64,000 bases of DNA from Accumulibacter sp003538495 (GCF_029255145.1 NZ_JAPUVQ010000131.1:1-64000); one strand, 5' to 3'; shown: positions 6,812 through 14,968, counted from the first letter of the stretch. Translations and numbers: made by a program. The notes: a model not told the origin generated them from the letters alone.

Positions 6812-7840
6812 ATGACGCATCGAATTCGAATTCTATGGGGCGCGGTCTTGCTTGGTGTGGCTTGCGCGGCGTGGGGCTTTTTGCCGGATGAACCCAAGCC
6901 GGTGCCGAAGGCGGTTCCCAAGGCGGCGCCGAAAGCCGCGCCGAAGCCGCAGGAACCGGCGGCGGTCGCAGCACAGCGTGCGAAACCCGTTGCCGAGCGG
7001 CGCCCCGGCGAAGTGTTCAGGGACTGCGCGGATTGCCCGGAAATGGTCGTCATCCCCGCGGGTAGTTTCGACATGGGTTCTCCCGCCTCGGAATCCGACC
7101 GCGACAACGACGAAGGCCCGCAGCACCGCGTGAGTGTCAAGCCCTTCGCCGCCGGCAAGTACGAAGTCACGCGCGGCCAGTTTGCCGCGTTTGTCAATGC
7201 CACGGGCCACAACGCCGGCAATGAGTGCTCCACCTTTGAAGGTGGCAAGGCTGAGAAGCGTAGCGGGCGCAACTGGCAGAATTCCGGCTATTCGCAAGCC
7301 GACAACCACCCGGTGGTCTGTCTGAATTGGGACGACGCCAAGGCCTACGCCGCATGGCTTTCGAGCAAGACGAACAAGAGCTACCGCTTGCTGAGCGAAG
7401 CCGAATGGGAGTACGCGGCGCGAGCGGGTAGCAGCACGGCCCGATTCTGGGGCGAAAGCCCGGATCAAGCCTGTGCTTACGCCAACGTGATGGATGCCAC
7501 GGGCAAGAGTCAGGTGCCGGGGGTCACCTGGGAGGCGCACAACTGCAACGACGGCAGTGCCTACACCGCGAGCGTTGGGAGTTACAAACCCAACGCCTTT
7601 GGCCTCTACGACATGAGCGGCAATGTCTGGGAATGGACGGAGGATTGCTGGAATGGCAGTTACAGCGGTGCGCCGAGCGATGGCAGTGCATGGACGAGCG
7701 GCGATTGCAGCGGGCGCGTGCTGCGCGGCGGTTCCTGGAACGGCATACCGCAGATCGCGCGTTCGGCCATACGCATCGGGGACGGCGCGTCGATCCGGTA
7801 CGACATCTACGGTTTTCGTCTGGCCAGGATGCTTCCGTAG
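6812..7840 (+). CDS. DGR target protein 2 (FGE-sulfatase/C-type lectin fold, variable C-terminus)
   Basis: A 342-residue paralogue of the protein at 3928-4815. It has the same hydrophobic export segment (ILWGAVLLGV), Pro/Lys/Ala linker and FGE/CLec domain (PAGSFDMGSP, LLSEAEWEYAARAG, YDMSGNVWEWTED, VLRGGSW). It carries extra segments (around residues 125-165 and 215-250) that bring it to the more usual FGE-domain length. Residues 310-333 are the hypervariable core within VR2; no Cys occupies the FGE active-site positions. ATG 6812 follows aggagg with 9-base spacing; a TTG directly ahead is in frame but not needed. Avd and the reverse transcriptase follow on the same strand. Confidence 0.95.
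   Translation: MTHRIRILWGAVLLGVACAAWGFLPDEPKPVPKAVPKAAPKAAPKPQEPAAVAAQRAKPVAERRPGEVFRDCADCPEMVVIPAGSFDMGSPASESDRDNDEGPQHRVSVKPFAAGKYEVTRGQFAAFVNATGHNAGNECSTFEGGKAEKRSGRNWQNSGYSQADNHPVVCLNWDDAKAYAAWLSSKTNKSYRLLSEAEWEYAARAGSSTARFWGESPDQACAYANVMDATGKSQVPGVTWEAHNCNDGSAYTASVGSYKPNAFGLYDMSGNVWEWTEDCWNGSYSGAPSDGSAWTSGDCSGRVLRGGSWNGIPQIARSAIRIGDGASIRYDIYGFRLARMLP
7712..7835 (+). repeat. DGR variable repeat 2 (VR2)
   Basis: Aligns to the template repeat at 9406-9529 without gaps. In the 24-codon core (7739-7810) I count 16 differences, 15 at template adenines and one C-to-T (cgc to cgt). The 3' IMH-type end is identical to that of VR1 and differs from the template at the same two bases. Confidence 0.95.
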
Positions 7841-7937
7841 CGTCAGCGCAGGAAGCTTGCGCCTTGTTTCTTTACTCCTTTACCCCTTGAAAGATGAGAA
7901 CATCGGATCGTAGCGACGGGGTTGTGAGCTTCGGGGT

Positions 7938-7956
7938 GCAGGGGCGAAGCCCCTGC
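7938..7956 (+). other. Hairpin downstream of VR2 (DGR cruciform or terminator)
   Basis: Same 8-bp stem with GAA loop as at 4913-4931, about 100 bases after VR2 and followed by a six-T run just ahead of the avd ATG. If it acted as a terminator it would separate target 2 from avd-RT; a role as a recognition structure for retrohoming is the alternative. Confidence 0.6.
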
Positions 7957-7973
7957 TCGCGAAATTTTTTGCC

Positions 7974-8339
7974 ATGACGGAGGCGGATCGCAGCCGCAAG
8001 AGCGGCGTCGCGCTGGAAAAGACCTACCGCTTCCTGCTGTGGCTGATCCCGGCCGTCGAGAAATTCCCCCGCAGCCAGAAGTTCCTGCTCGGCGACCGCA
8101 TGCAGACGCTGGCGCTCGACGTGCAGGAAAGCCTGATCGAGGCGACGTATTCGAAGAGTCCGACGCCCCACCTGCTGGCCTGCAACCTGCGGCTCGAGAA
8201 ACTGCGCTTCCTGTTTCGCCTGGCGATGGATCTGCGCTATCTGGACTTGAGCCGCTATGAATTCGCCGCGCGCGCGATCGACGAGATCGGCCGTCTGGTC
8301 GGCGGCTGGCTGAAAGCGAATCGTGCGCCGTCGGCATGA
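7974..8339 (+). CDS. avd: DGR accessory variability determinant (Avd, four-helix bundle)
   Basis: A 121-residue basic helical protein with the Avd/S23-like four-helix pattern: ALEKTYRFLLWLIPAVEKFP, then FLLGDRMQTLALDVQESLIEA, NLRLEKLRFLFRLAMDL and FAARAIDEIGRLVGGWLK. In characterised DGRs, Avd forms a pentameric barrel that binds the reverse transcriptase and the template RNA and is essential for cDNA synthesis. It starts 133 bases after target 2 and overlaps the reverse transcriptase start by 17 bases. The homologue's start region is also found behind target 1 as part of the 389-bp repeat. Confidence 0.92.
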   Translation: MTEADRSRKSGVALEKTYRFLLWLIPAVEKFPRSQKFLLGDRMQTLALDVQESLIEATYSKSPTPHLLACNLRLEKLRFLFRLAMDLRYLDLSRYEFAARAIDEIGRLVGGWLKANRAPSA

Positions 8340-9597
8340 CGATCTGTTCCCGGCCATCGCCAGCTTCCGCGCGCTGCACGAGGCCGCCGAGCGGGCGATT
8401 CGCGGCAAGCGGCAGAAACCCGGCGCGGCGGCGTTCATGGCCAATCGCGAAAAGGAGTTGCTGCAGATCGAGCGGCAGCTCAATGACGGCAGCTGGCGCG
8501 GCGGCGGCTATACGGTGATCGAGGTCCGCGAGCCGAAACCGCGCCGCGTCTCGGCGGCACCGTTTCGCGACCGCGTGGTGCACCACGCGCTGTGCGCGGT
8601 GGTGGCTCCAATCTTCGAGCGCAGCTTCATCGCCGACAGCTACGCCAATCGCACCGGCTACGGCACGCACCGCGCCGTGGCGCGCTACGAGCACTACCGC
8701 GACCGCTACCGGCACGTGCTGCGCGCCGATATCTACCGCTACTTCCCGGCCATCGACCACGACATCCTCAAGGCCGACTTTCGCCGCCGCATTGCCTGCC
8801 CGCCCACGCTGGCGCTGCTGGACACCATCGTCGACGGATCGAATCCGCAGGAACCGGTGAACCTCTATTTCCCCGGCGACGATCTGTTTTCACCGCTCGC
8901 GCGCCGGCGCGGCCTGCCGATCGGCAACCTGACCAGCCAGTGGTTCGCCAACCTCTATCTCGACGGCTTCGATCACTACGTCAAGGAAGTGCTGCGCGCG
9001 CCGTACCTGCGCTACGTCGACGACTTCGCGCTGTTCGCCGACGATCCGGAGGTGCTGGCGAAGTGGCGGCAGGCGATCGCCCGCTATCTGGAGGGCCGCC
9101 GCCTCGTTCTGCATCCGGCCAAGACCTTCGTCGCGGCGACCGCCGAAACCGCCACCTTCCTCGGCTATGTGCTCTGCGCCAACGGCGCGCGCCGCCTGCC
9201 CGAGGACGACCTGCGCCGGTTCCGCAACCGGCTGCGCGGCCTGCGCGACCGGTGGCGCGCGGGAACGGTGGACGAAGCAGAGATCAAGCAGCGTGTGTCG
9301 TCGTGGATCGCCCACGCCGAACACGCCGATACGTGGCGCTTGCGCCACGCCCTCTTTCGCGGCGGGTGGTTCGACCCGTTGCGGGAGCCTGACGGCCCGC
9401 CTGTCGGGCGCGTGCTGCGCGGCGGTTCCTGGAACAACAAACCGCAGAACGCGCGCTCGGCCAAACGCAACAGGAACGGCACGACGAACCGGAACAACAA
9501 CAACGGTTTTCGTCTGGCCAGTACGCTTCGCATCGCCGGAGCCGGCGCCTCCACGGATGCGCCGGGTGTGCATGGAAGCATCCACGGGCCGTCATGA
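8323..9597 (+). CDS. DGR reverse transcriptase with in-frame template repeat at its 3' end
   Basis: A 424-residue ORF from GTG 8323. The RT domain spans roughly residues 30-345: it has the DGR-type motif 4 GLPIGNLTSQ (197-206) and the catalytic YVDD (231-234), then KTF and FLGYVL motifs and a basic thumb region. DGR RTs copy the template RNA with adenine-specific errors. The canonical RT end (LRHALFRGGWFDP) comes at about residue 350; the frame then continues straight through the template repeat (residues about 362-403, Asn-rich) to a stop at 9595-9597. Whether the ribosome makes this tail is not provable here. The start overlaps avd, so the two are coupled. Confidence 0.95.
   Translation: MRRRHDDLFPAIASFRALHEAAERAIRGKRQKPGAAAFMANREKELLQIERQLNDGSWRGGGYTVIEVREPKPRRVSAAPFRDRVVHHALCAVVAPIFERSFIADSYANRTGYGTHRAVARYEHYRDRYRHVLRADIYRYFPAIDHDILKADFRRRIACPPTLALLDTIVDGSNPQEPVNLYFPGDDLFSPLARRRGLPIGNLTSQWFANLYLDGFDHYVKEVLRAPYLRYVDDFALFADDPEVLAKWRQAIARYLEGRRLVLHPAKTFVAATAETATFLGYVLCANGARRLPEDDLRRFRNRLRGLRDRWRAGTVDEAEIKQRVSSWIAHAEHADTWRLRHALFRGGWFDPLREPDGPPVGRVLRGGSWNNKPQNARSAKRNRNGTTNRNNNNGFRLASTLRIAGAGASTDAPGVHGSIHGPS
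9406..9529 (+). repeat. DGR template repeat (TR)
   Basis: A 124-base segment matching VR1 and VR2 outside adenine positions. Its 24-codon core (9433-9504) contains 30 adenines, mostly as 10 AAC codons with 2 AAA, 2 ACG and 1 AGG, the codon choice expected of a template whose adenines are randomised while stops are largely avoided. It lies inside the RT reading frame and in the same frame as the VRs in the target genes. The 3' IMH* end is gccagtacgctt. Confidence 0.95.
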
Positions 9598-9606
9598 TGA
9601 GGTGGG

Positions 9607-9667
9607 GTCCGCTGGCCGCGGACCTTGGGGCCGCGCCCGTCCTGGCCTGCGGGCGACGGGCGCGGCG
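9607..9667 (+). ncRNA. Strong tandem hairpins 3' of the template repeat (candidate DGR RNA spacer)
   Basis: Two stems follow the RT stop: ggtccgc/gcggacc (9607-9613 with 9619-9625) and a perfect 12-bp stem gccgcgcccgtc/gacgggcgcggc (9631-9642 with 9656-9667). They begin 78 bases after the template repeat. In the Bordetella phage DGR the RNA 3' of the TR is a structured element that binds RT-Avd and primes cDNA synthesis, so an equivalent role is plausible. No T-run follows, which argues against a simple intrinsic terminator. The remainder up to 9798 shows nothing else. Confidence 0.5.
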
Positions 9668-9798
9668 TCCCGCGTGACATGGACCTCGTCGCCTTCGCAG
9701 CGGCAGTCCGCAGGCCGCCGGACGGCCCGGCTGCCGATTGGTGCACTGCAGCTTGCCATCACCGGGCTCACGCTGTAAGGTCGCCGCCTGGAACTTAT

Positions 9799-9810
9799 AT
9801 CGTATACGAT
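9799..9810. promoter_or_regulatory. Palindromic GntR-type operator
   Basis: atcgtatacgat is a perfect 12-base palindrome, 23 bases ahead of the GntR regulator's ATG. It fits the GT-N-AC core seen in operators of FCD-type GntR regulators. Autoregulation of the whole downstream transporter/putA run is the inferred role. Confidence 0.6.
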
Positions 9811-9833
9811 TTCCGGAGCACCCAGCATCGCCC

Positions 9834-10526
9834 ATGTCGACGGTTCTTGAACTGATCTCTGCCCAGAAGATGCCGCGCCTCAGCGCGTCTGATCATGTGG
9901 CCCAGACGCTCAAGAAAGCAATTGTCGACGGCCTGCTGCCGGCCGGCGAACTGCTCCGGCAGGACGAGATTGCCAGCCACTTCCACGTCAGCAAGATTCC
10001 CGTTCGCGAAGCGCTCAAGCACCTTGAAGCCAAGGGTCTGGTGACCTTCCTGCGCAACCGTGGCGCCGTCGTTGCCTCGCTGTCGGCCGCCGAGATCGAC
10101 GAGTACATGGAAATCCGGGCGATGCTCGAAGCCAGGGCAGCACGCCTTGCTGCCGCACAGATTGACGACCAGACCATCGAACACGCGCGCCAGCACGTCG
10201 ACGCCTTTGCGCTGGCCACCGACGCCAGTGGCTGGGGCGAACTGAACTGGCTCTTTCACTCGACCCTTTACAGCGCGGCGGGACGGCCGATCCTGCTCGC
10301 CGAGATCCGCACGCTGTACAACAAGGTCGAGCGTTACGTACGCGCGCTCTTGTCCGTCACCACCGAAATGCCCAAGACCCAGCACGAACACGCCGCGATT
10401 CTCGACGCGTTCGTCCGCCGGGACCCCGACGCGGCGGCAGAACTCACTCGGGCACATGTGCTCGAAGCGGGTGCGTCACTTGTCAATTACCTTAATGAGC
10501 ACCGTAGCAAAGGAGGAAACAAATGA
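9834..10526 (+). CDS. GntR-family transcriptional regulator (FCD/FadR subfamily)
   Basis: A 230-residue protein with an N-terminal winged helix (LKKAIVDGLLPAGELLRQDEIASHF then SKIPVREALKHLEAKGLV) and a C-terminal all-helical FCD ligand domain (EYMEIRAMLEARAARLAAAQI, with later His residues for a metal). FCD regulators sense small carboxylates or amino acids and usually repress neighbouring catabolic genes. ATG 9834 was chosen because the HTH starts about 20 residues after it and the upstream extension crosses the operator. The stop overlaps the start of the substrate-binding protein (ATGA), so it is part of the transport operon. Confidence 0.92.
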   Translation: MSTVLELISAQKMPRLSASDHVAQTLKKAIVDGLLPAGELLRQDEIASHFHVSKIPVREALKHLEAKGLVTFLRNRGAVVASLSAAEIDEYMEIRAMLEARAARLAAAQIDDQTIEHARQHVDAFALATDASGWGELNWLFHSTLYSAAGRPILLAEIRTLYNKVERYVRALLSVTTEMPKTQHEHAAILDAFVRRDPDAAAELTRAHVLEAGASLVNYLNEHRSKGGNK

Positions 10527-11620
10527 GAAAACAGATCCTGATGGCCGGCTTCAGCCTGCTGGCCCTGGCTGGCGGCAACGCCAGCGCCGACATTCTGGTG
10601 GCCATCGCCGGACCGATGACCGGTCAGTACGCGTCGGCGGGAGACCAGATCCGCAAAGGCGCCGAGATGGCGATCGCCGACATCAACGCCAAGGGTGGCG
10701 TGCTCGGCCAGAAGCTGCAGCTTGAAGTCGGCGACGACGCATGCGACCCGAAGCAGGCCGTTTCAGTTGCCAACACGATGGTCAACAAGAAGATCGTCTT
10801 CATGCACGGCCACTGGTGTTCGAGTTCGACGATCCCTGCCTCGGACGTCTACAACGAGGCGCAGATCCCGATGGCCACCGTGTCGACCAACCCGCAGGTG
10901 ACCGAGCGTGGTCTCAAGAACGTCTTCCGGATCATGGGTCGCGACGACCAGCAGGGCCTGGTCGCCGGCGATTTCCTGGCCGAACATTTCAAGGGCAAGA
11001 AGATCGCCGTGGTCGACGACAAGAGCGCCTACGGCAAGGGCCTCGCCGACGAAATTGCCAAGGCGATGGAAGCCAAGGGCGTCAAGCCGACGCTGCGCGA
11101 GTCGATCACCGCCGGCGAAAAGGACTATTCCGGACTGGTCAGCAAGCTCAAGTCGGCCGGTGTTGAAGTGATGGCCTTCGGCGGCTACCACACCGAAGTG
11201 GCGCTGATCCTGCGGCAGGCGCAGCAGGCCGGCCTGAAACTGACGGTGATGGGCGGCGACACGATGACCAACTCCGAACTGGTCACCGCTGCCGGACCAG
11301 CCGCCGACAACGTGCTGTTCACGTTCTCCCCTGACCCGCGCAAGAACCCCGCGGCGGCCAGCATCGTCAAGAAGTTCCGTGACGCCAAGGTCGAGCCAGA
11401 GGGCTACGTGATGTACGCCTACGCCGCCATGCAGTTGTTCGCCGAAGCGGCCACCGCGGCCAAGAGCACCAAGTACAAGGACATGGAAAAGGCGCTGCGC
11501 GACGGCAGCTTCGAAACGGTGATCGGCAAGCTGACCTTCGACGCCAAGGGCGACAACAAACTGCCCGGCTTCAAGGTCTATCAGTGGAAAGGCGGCAAGT
11601 ACGACTACGTGACCAAGTAA
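10523..11620 (+). CDS. Branched-chain/hydrophobic amino acid ABC transporter substrate-binding protein
   Basis: A 365-residue periplasmic binding protein of the Leu/Ile/Val (LivJ/LivK) family with a signal peptide (MAGFSLLALAGGNASA, cleavage after about residue 22). Family marks include AIAGPMTGQYASAGDQIRKG at the start of the mature protein, GVLGQKLQLEVGDDACDP and the Cys pair in DACDP and HWCSSS. It delivers the ligand to the LivHM/LivGF complex encoded 3.6 kb downstream. Its gene overlaps the regulator gene by 4 bases. Linkage to putA suggests proline or a related amino acid as ligand, but the family's substrate range is broad. Confidence 0.93.
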   Translation: MRKQILMAGFSLLALAGGNASADILVAIAGPMTGQYASAGDQIRKGAEMAIADINAKGGVLGQKLQLEVGDDACDPKQAVSVANTMVNKKIVFMHGHWCSSSTIPASDVYNEAQIPMATVSTNPQVTERGLKNVFRIMGRDDQQGLVAGDFLAEHFKGKKIAVVDDKSAYGKGLADEIAKAMEAKGVKPTLRESITAGEKDYSGLVSKLKSAGVEVMAFGGYHTEVALILRQAQQAGLKLTVMGGDTMTNSELVTAAGPAADNVLFTFSPDPRKNPAAASIVKKFRDAKVEPEGYVMYAYAAMQLFAEAATAAKSTKYKDMEKALRDGSFETVIGKLTFDAKGDNKLPGFKVYQWKGGKYDYVTK

Positions 11621-11818
11621 CCTTAGGCACGCCCGGCGGCGACAGCCTGCCGGGAACATTAATCCCGGAGCCGGAACAGCGGCTCCGGCACGTACCGCGA
11701 GGCAGCTGGCCGGTTCTTGCCTCGACTGAGAACATCGCTCGGCGGCCGCCAGACGCCGGGCATTTCGGCCAGCCAGAGCGGCACCCGGCGGGCCGGATCG
11801 AATCGACTGGAAGGCAGG

Positions 11819-14800
11819 ATGAGCGTGGCCACTACCCAAGCATTGCGCCAGCGTCTGCGTGACTATCACCGGATCGACGAAGACCGCATCGTCGAGGAGT
11901 TGATCGCGCAGGCGCGTTTCACCCATTCCGAACAGCAGGGCATCCGCGACCGGGCGACACCGCTGGTCCAGACCGTCCGCGACCGCCGCCTGAAAACCGG
12001 CGGCATCGATGCCTTCCTGACCACTTACGACCTCTCCTCGCGCGAGGGCGTGGTACTGATGTGCCTCGCCGAAGCGCTGCTGCGGATTCCCGACGCCGAT
12101 ACCGTCGATCGCCTGATCCGTGACAAGATCGGCAACACCGAGTGGCAGAAGCGCCTGGGCACCTCGCACAGCACCTTCGTGAACGCCGGCACCTGGGCGC
12201 TGATGCTCACCGGCCGCATCGTCAATCTCGATACCGCCGACCGCAACCTGAGCGGCACCCTCAAACGTCTGGTGGCGCGTACCGGCGAACCGGTCATCCG
12301 CCAGGCGGTAATCACCGCGATGCGCATCCTTGGCAAGCAGTTTGTCATGGGACGCAACATCAACGAGGCGCTGGAGCGCGCGCGCAGCGCCGAGAAGGCC
12401 GGCTACCGCCACTCCTACGACATGCTCGGCGAGTCGGCCCGGACCAGCGCCGACGCGCTGCGCTACTTCGACTCCTACAGCAAGGCGATCGCCGCCATCG
12501 GCGACGCGGCCGCCGGCCAGCCACCGTTCATCGCGCCGTCGATTTCGATCAAGCTCTCGGCGCTGCACCCGCGCTACGAGGTCGCCAACGAGGATCGCGT
12601 GCGCCGCGAACTGCTGCCGGCGATCAAGGCGCTGGCGGTGCGGGCCAAGGCGCGCAACGTCGGCCTGACGATCGACGCCGAGGAAGCCGACCGGCTGGAG
12701 ATTTCGCTGGACCTGATCGAGGCGCTGGCCATCGACCACGAACTGGTCGGCTGGAACGGCCTCGGACTGGCCGTGCAGGCCTACCAGAAGCGCGCCCTGC
12801 CGGTCATCGACTGGCTCGCCGACGTCGCCCATCGCGGCAAGCGGCGGCTGCTGGTGCGCCTGTGCAAGGGCGCCTACTGGGACGCGGAGATCAAGATGGC
12901 GCAGGAGCGCGGCCTCGCCGATTACCCGGTATTCACCCGCAAGGTGAGCAGCGACGTCTCGTATCTGGCCTGCGCCAGACGCCTCTTCGCCGACCCGCAG
13001 GCCTTCTACCCGGCGTTCGCGACACACAACGCCCACACCCTGGCGGCAGTCGCCGAGCTGGCGATCAGCGCCGGCGGCAGCGACGAATGGGAATACCAGC
13101 GGCTGCACGGGATGGGCGAAGAGCTGTACGACCAGATCGTCGGCAAAGACAAGCTGGGGCGCGCCTGCCGGGTCTATGCGCCGGTCGGCAGCCACGAAGA
13201 CCTGCTCGCCTACCTGGTCCGCCGCCTGCTCGAGAACGGCGCCAATTCGTCGTTCGTCAATCGCATCGCCGACGCCGACCTGCCGATCGACGCCCTGATC
13301 GCCGACCCCGTCGAGAGACTGGCCGCGCTGGCGGTCAAACGCCAAACACGCATCCCGCTGCCGCGCGACCTCTTCGGTGCCGAGCGCAGCAATAGTGAAG
13401 GACTGGACATGAACGACAAAGCCACGCTCGAAGACCTGCGCAGCGCGATCAAACAGAGCACCCACGTCAGCTACCTGGCGGCGCCGCTGATCGCCGGCAA
13501 ACAGGGTTCAGGCGCCAGCAGCCGGCCGGTCTGCTCGCCGGCGGACCAGCGCGAGGTCGTCGGCCAGGTCATCGAGGCCAGCACCGCCGACGTCAATGCG
13601 GCGCTGGCGGTCGCCCAGGCGGCCTTCCCGGCCTGGGAAGCGACGCCCGCGAGCGTCCGCGCTGCCGCCCTCGACCGCGCCGCCGACGCGATGCAGGGGC
13701 GCCTTCCAGAACTGGTCGCGCTGATCGTTCGCGAAGGCGGGCGGACGCAGGCCGACGCCGTCTCGGAAGTTCGTGAAGCGATCGACTTCTGCCGCTACTA
13801 CGCGGCGCAGGCGAAAGAGAAGTTCTCCGAAGTCATCGAACTGCCGGGTCCGACCGGCGAGCGCAACTGCCTGTCGCTGCACGGCCGCGGCGTTTTCGTC
13901 TGCATCAGCCCGTGGAACTTCCCGCTGGCCATTTTCGTCGGCCAGGTCGCCGCCGCGCTGGCGGCCGGCAACACCGTGCTGGCCAAACCGGCCGAACAAA
14001 CGCCCCTGGTCGCGGCGCTGGCGGTCAGCCTGATGCACGGCGCCGGCATCCCGGTCGGGGCGCTCGCTTTCCTGCCTGGCGATGGCCGGGTCGGCGCGGC
14101 GATGGTCGCTGCCCGCGAATGCGCCGGCGTCGCCTTCACCGGTTCCACCGAGGTCGCCCGGATCATCGCCCGGACGCTGGCCGGCAAGGACGGCCCGCTG
14201 GTCCCGCTGATCGCCGAAACCGGCGGCCAGAACGCGCTGATCGCCGATTCATCGGCGCTGCCCGAGCAGATCGTCCGCGACGTCGTCGCCTCGGCCTTCA
14301 ACTCCGCCGGGCAGCGCTGCTCGGCGCTGCGCGTGCTGTTTGTCCAGGCCGACATCGCCGACCGGGTCAGCAGCATGCTCGCCGGCGCGATGCAGGAACT
14401 GCGCATCGGCGACCCCGCCGACCTGCGCACCGACGTTGGACCGGTGATCGACGAAGCCGCCCGCAAGGTGCTGGTGGCCCACGCCAGCTGGCTGGACAGT
14501 TTCGCGACACCGATCCACGCCTGCCCGCTCGACGAGCAGGTGACCAGCCACGGCACTTTCTTCGCGCCGCGCGCCTACGAGATCGACAGCCTGTCGCGTC
14601 TCGAACGCGAAGTCTTCGGCCCGATCCTGCACGTCATCCGCTGGCGCGGCGAGGACCTCGACAAAGTCTGCGAGGCCATCGCCAACACCGGCTACGGCCT
14701 GACGCTGGGCATCCACAGCCGCATCGAGGAGACCATCCGTCGGATCACCTCGCGCCTGCACGTCGGCAACACCTACGTCAACCGCAACGTCATTGGCGCG

Positions 14801-14968
14801 GTCGTCGGCGTCCAGCCATTTGGTGGCGAAGGGCTGTCAGGCACCGGCCCGAAAGCCGGTGGCCCGCATTACCTCTACCGCTTCGCCAGCGAACGCACGC
14901 TGTCGGTCGACACCACCGCCGCCGGCGGCAATGCCAGCCTGATGGCGCTCGATGCGGGTGATGATTGA
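11819..14968 (+). CDS. putA: Bifunctional proline dehydrogenase / L-glutamate gamma-semialdehyde dehydrogenase
   Basis: A 1049-residue PutA that oxidises proline to glutamate in two steps: the FAD-dependent PRODH barrel (about residues 140-440, with RLVKGAYWD-like RLCKGAYWD and the YQKRALPVIDWL strand) and the NAD-dependent P5C dehydrogenase (about 560-1000, with Glu800 in AETGGQNALI and catalytic Cys834 in NSAGQRCSALR). No ribbon-helix-helix DNA-binding domain precedes PRODH, so this is a non-regulatory PutA. ATG 11819 follows ggaaggcagg; earlier in-frame codons have no domain. It lies between the binding protein and the permeases of the ABC transporter, with 198- and 232-base gaps either side. 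Confidence 0.96.
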   Translation: MSVATTQALRQRLRDYHRIDEDRIVEELIAQARFTHSEQQGIRDRATPLVQTVRDRRLKTGGIDAFLTTYDLSSREGVVLMCLAEALLRIPDADTVDRLIRDKIGNTEWQKRLGTSHSTFVNAGTWALMLTGRIVNLDTADRNLSGTLKRLVARTGEPVIRQAVITAMRILGKQFVMGRNINEALERARSAEKAGYRHSYDMLGESARTSADALRYFDSYSKAIAAIGDAAAGQPPFIAPSISIKLSALHPRYEVANEDRVRRELLPAIKALAVRAKARNVGLTIDAEEADRLEISLDLIEALAIDHELVGWNGLGLAVQAYQKRALPVIDWLADVAHRGKRRLLVRLCKGAYWDAEIKMAQERGLADYPVFTRKVSSDVSYLACARRLFADPQAFYPAFATHNAHTLAAVAELAISAGGSDEWEYQRLHGMGEELYDQIVGKDKLGRACRVYAPVGSHEDLLAYLVRRLLENGANSSFVNRIADADLPIDALIADPVERLAALAVKRQTRIPLPRDLFGAERSNSEGLDMNDKATLEDLRSAIKQSTHVSYLAAPLIAGKQGSGASSRPVCSPADQREVVGQVIEASTADVNAALAVAQAAFPAWEATPASVRAAALDRAADAMQGRLPELVALIVREGGRTQADAVSEVREAIDFCRYYAAQAKEKFSEVIELPGPTGERNCLSLHGRGVFVCISPWNFPLAIFVGQVAAALAAGNTVLAKPAEQTPLVAALAVSLMHGAGIPVGALAFLPGDGRVGAAMVAARECAGVAFTGSTEVARIIARTLAGKDGPLVPLIAETGGQNALIADSSALPEQIVRDVVASAFNSAGQRCSALRVLFVQADIADRVSSMLAGAMQELRIGDPADLRTDVGPVIDEAARKVLVAHASWLDSFATPIHACPLDEQVTSHGTFFAPRAYEIDSLSRLEREVFGPILHVIRWRGEDLDKVCEAIANTGYGLTLGIHSRIEETIRRITSRLHVGNTYVNRNVIGAVVGVQPFGGEGLSGTGPKAGGPHYLYRFASERTLSVDTTAAGGNASLMALDAGDD

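Larger units (their letters stand above)
7590..7978 (+). repeat. 389-bp direct repeat, copy 2
   Basis: Partner of 4565-4953 at constant offset 3025, ungapped. This copy runs from the end of target 2 through VR2 and the hairpin into the first bases of the intact avd gene, so it is likely the ancestral context; copy 1 ends where avd would have continued. Confidence 0.93.

Noticed and set aside
3928..7840. Lipoprotein signal in the DGR targets (Cys in GVAC and GVHC)
   Set aside because: The residues around the Cys do not match a lipobox and differ between the paralogues; a plain signal peptide or anchor fits better.
9406..9529. Pseudogene fragment of an FGE-sulfatase gene fused to the RT
   Set aside because: The differences from the two intact copies are adenine-specific and the codons are AAC-rich, which identifies a DGR template instead of decay.
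10763..13465. A 900-codon minus-strand open frame across the binding-protein and putA genes
   Set aside because: It is the antisense shadow of two well-supported plus-strand genes in GC-rich DNA and shows no domain.
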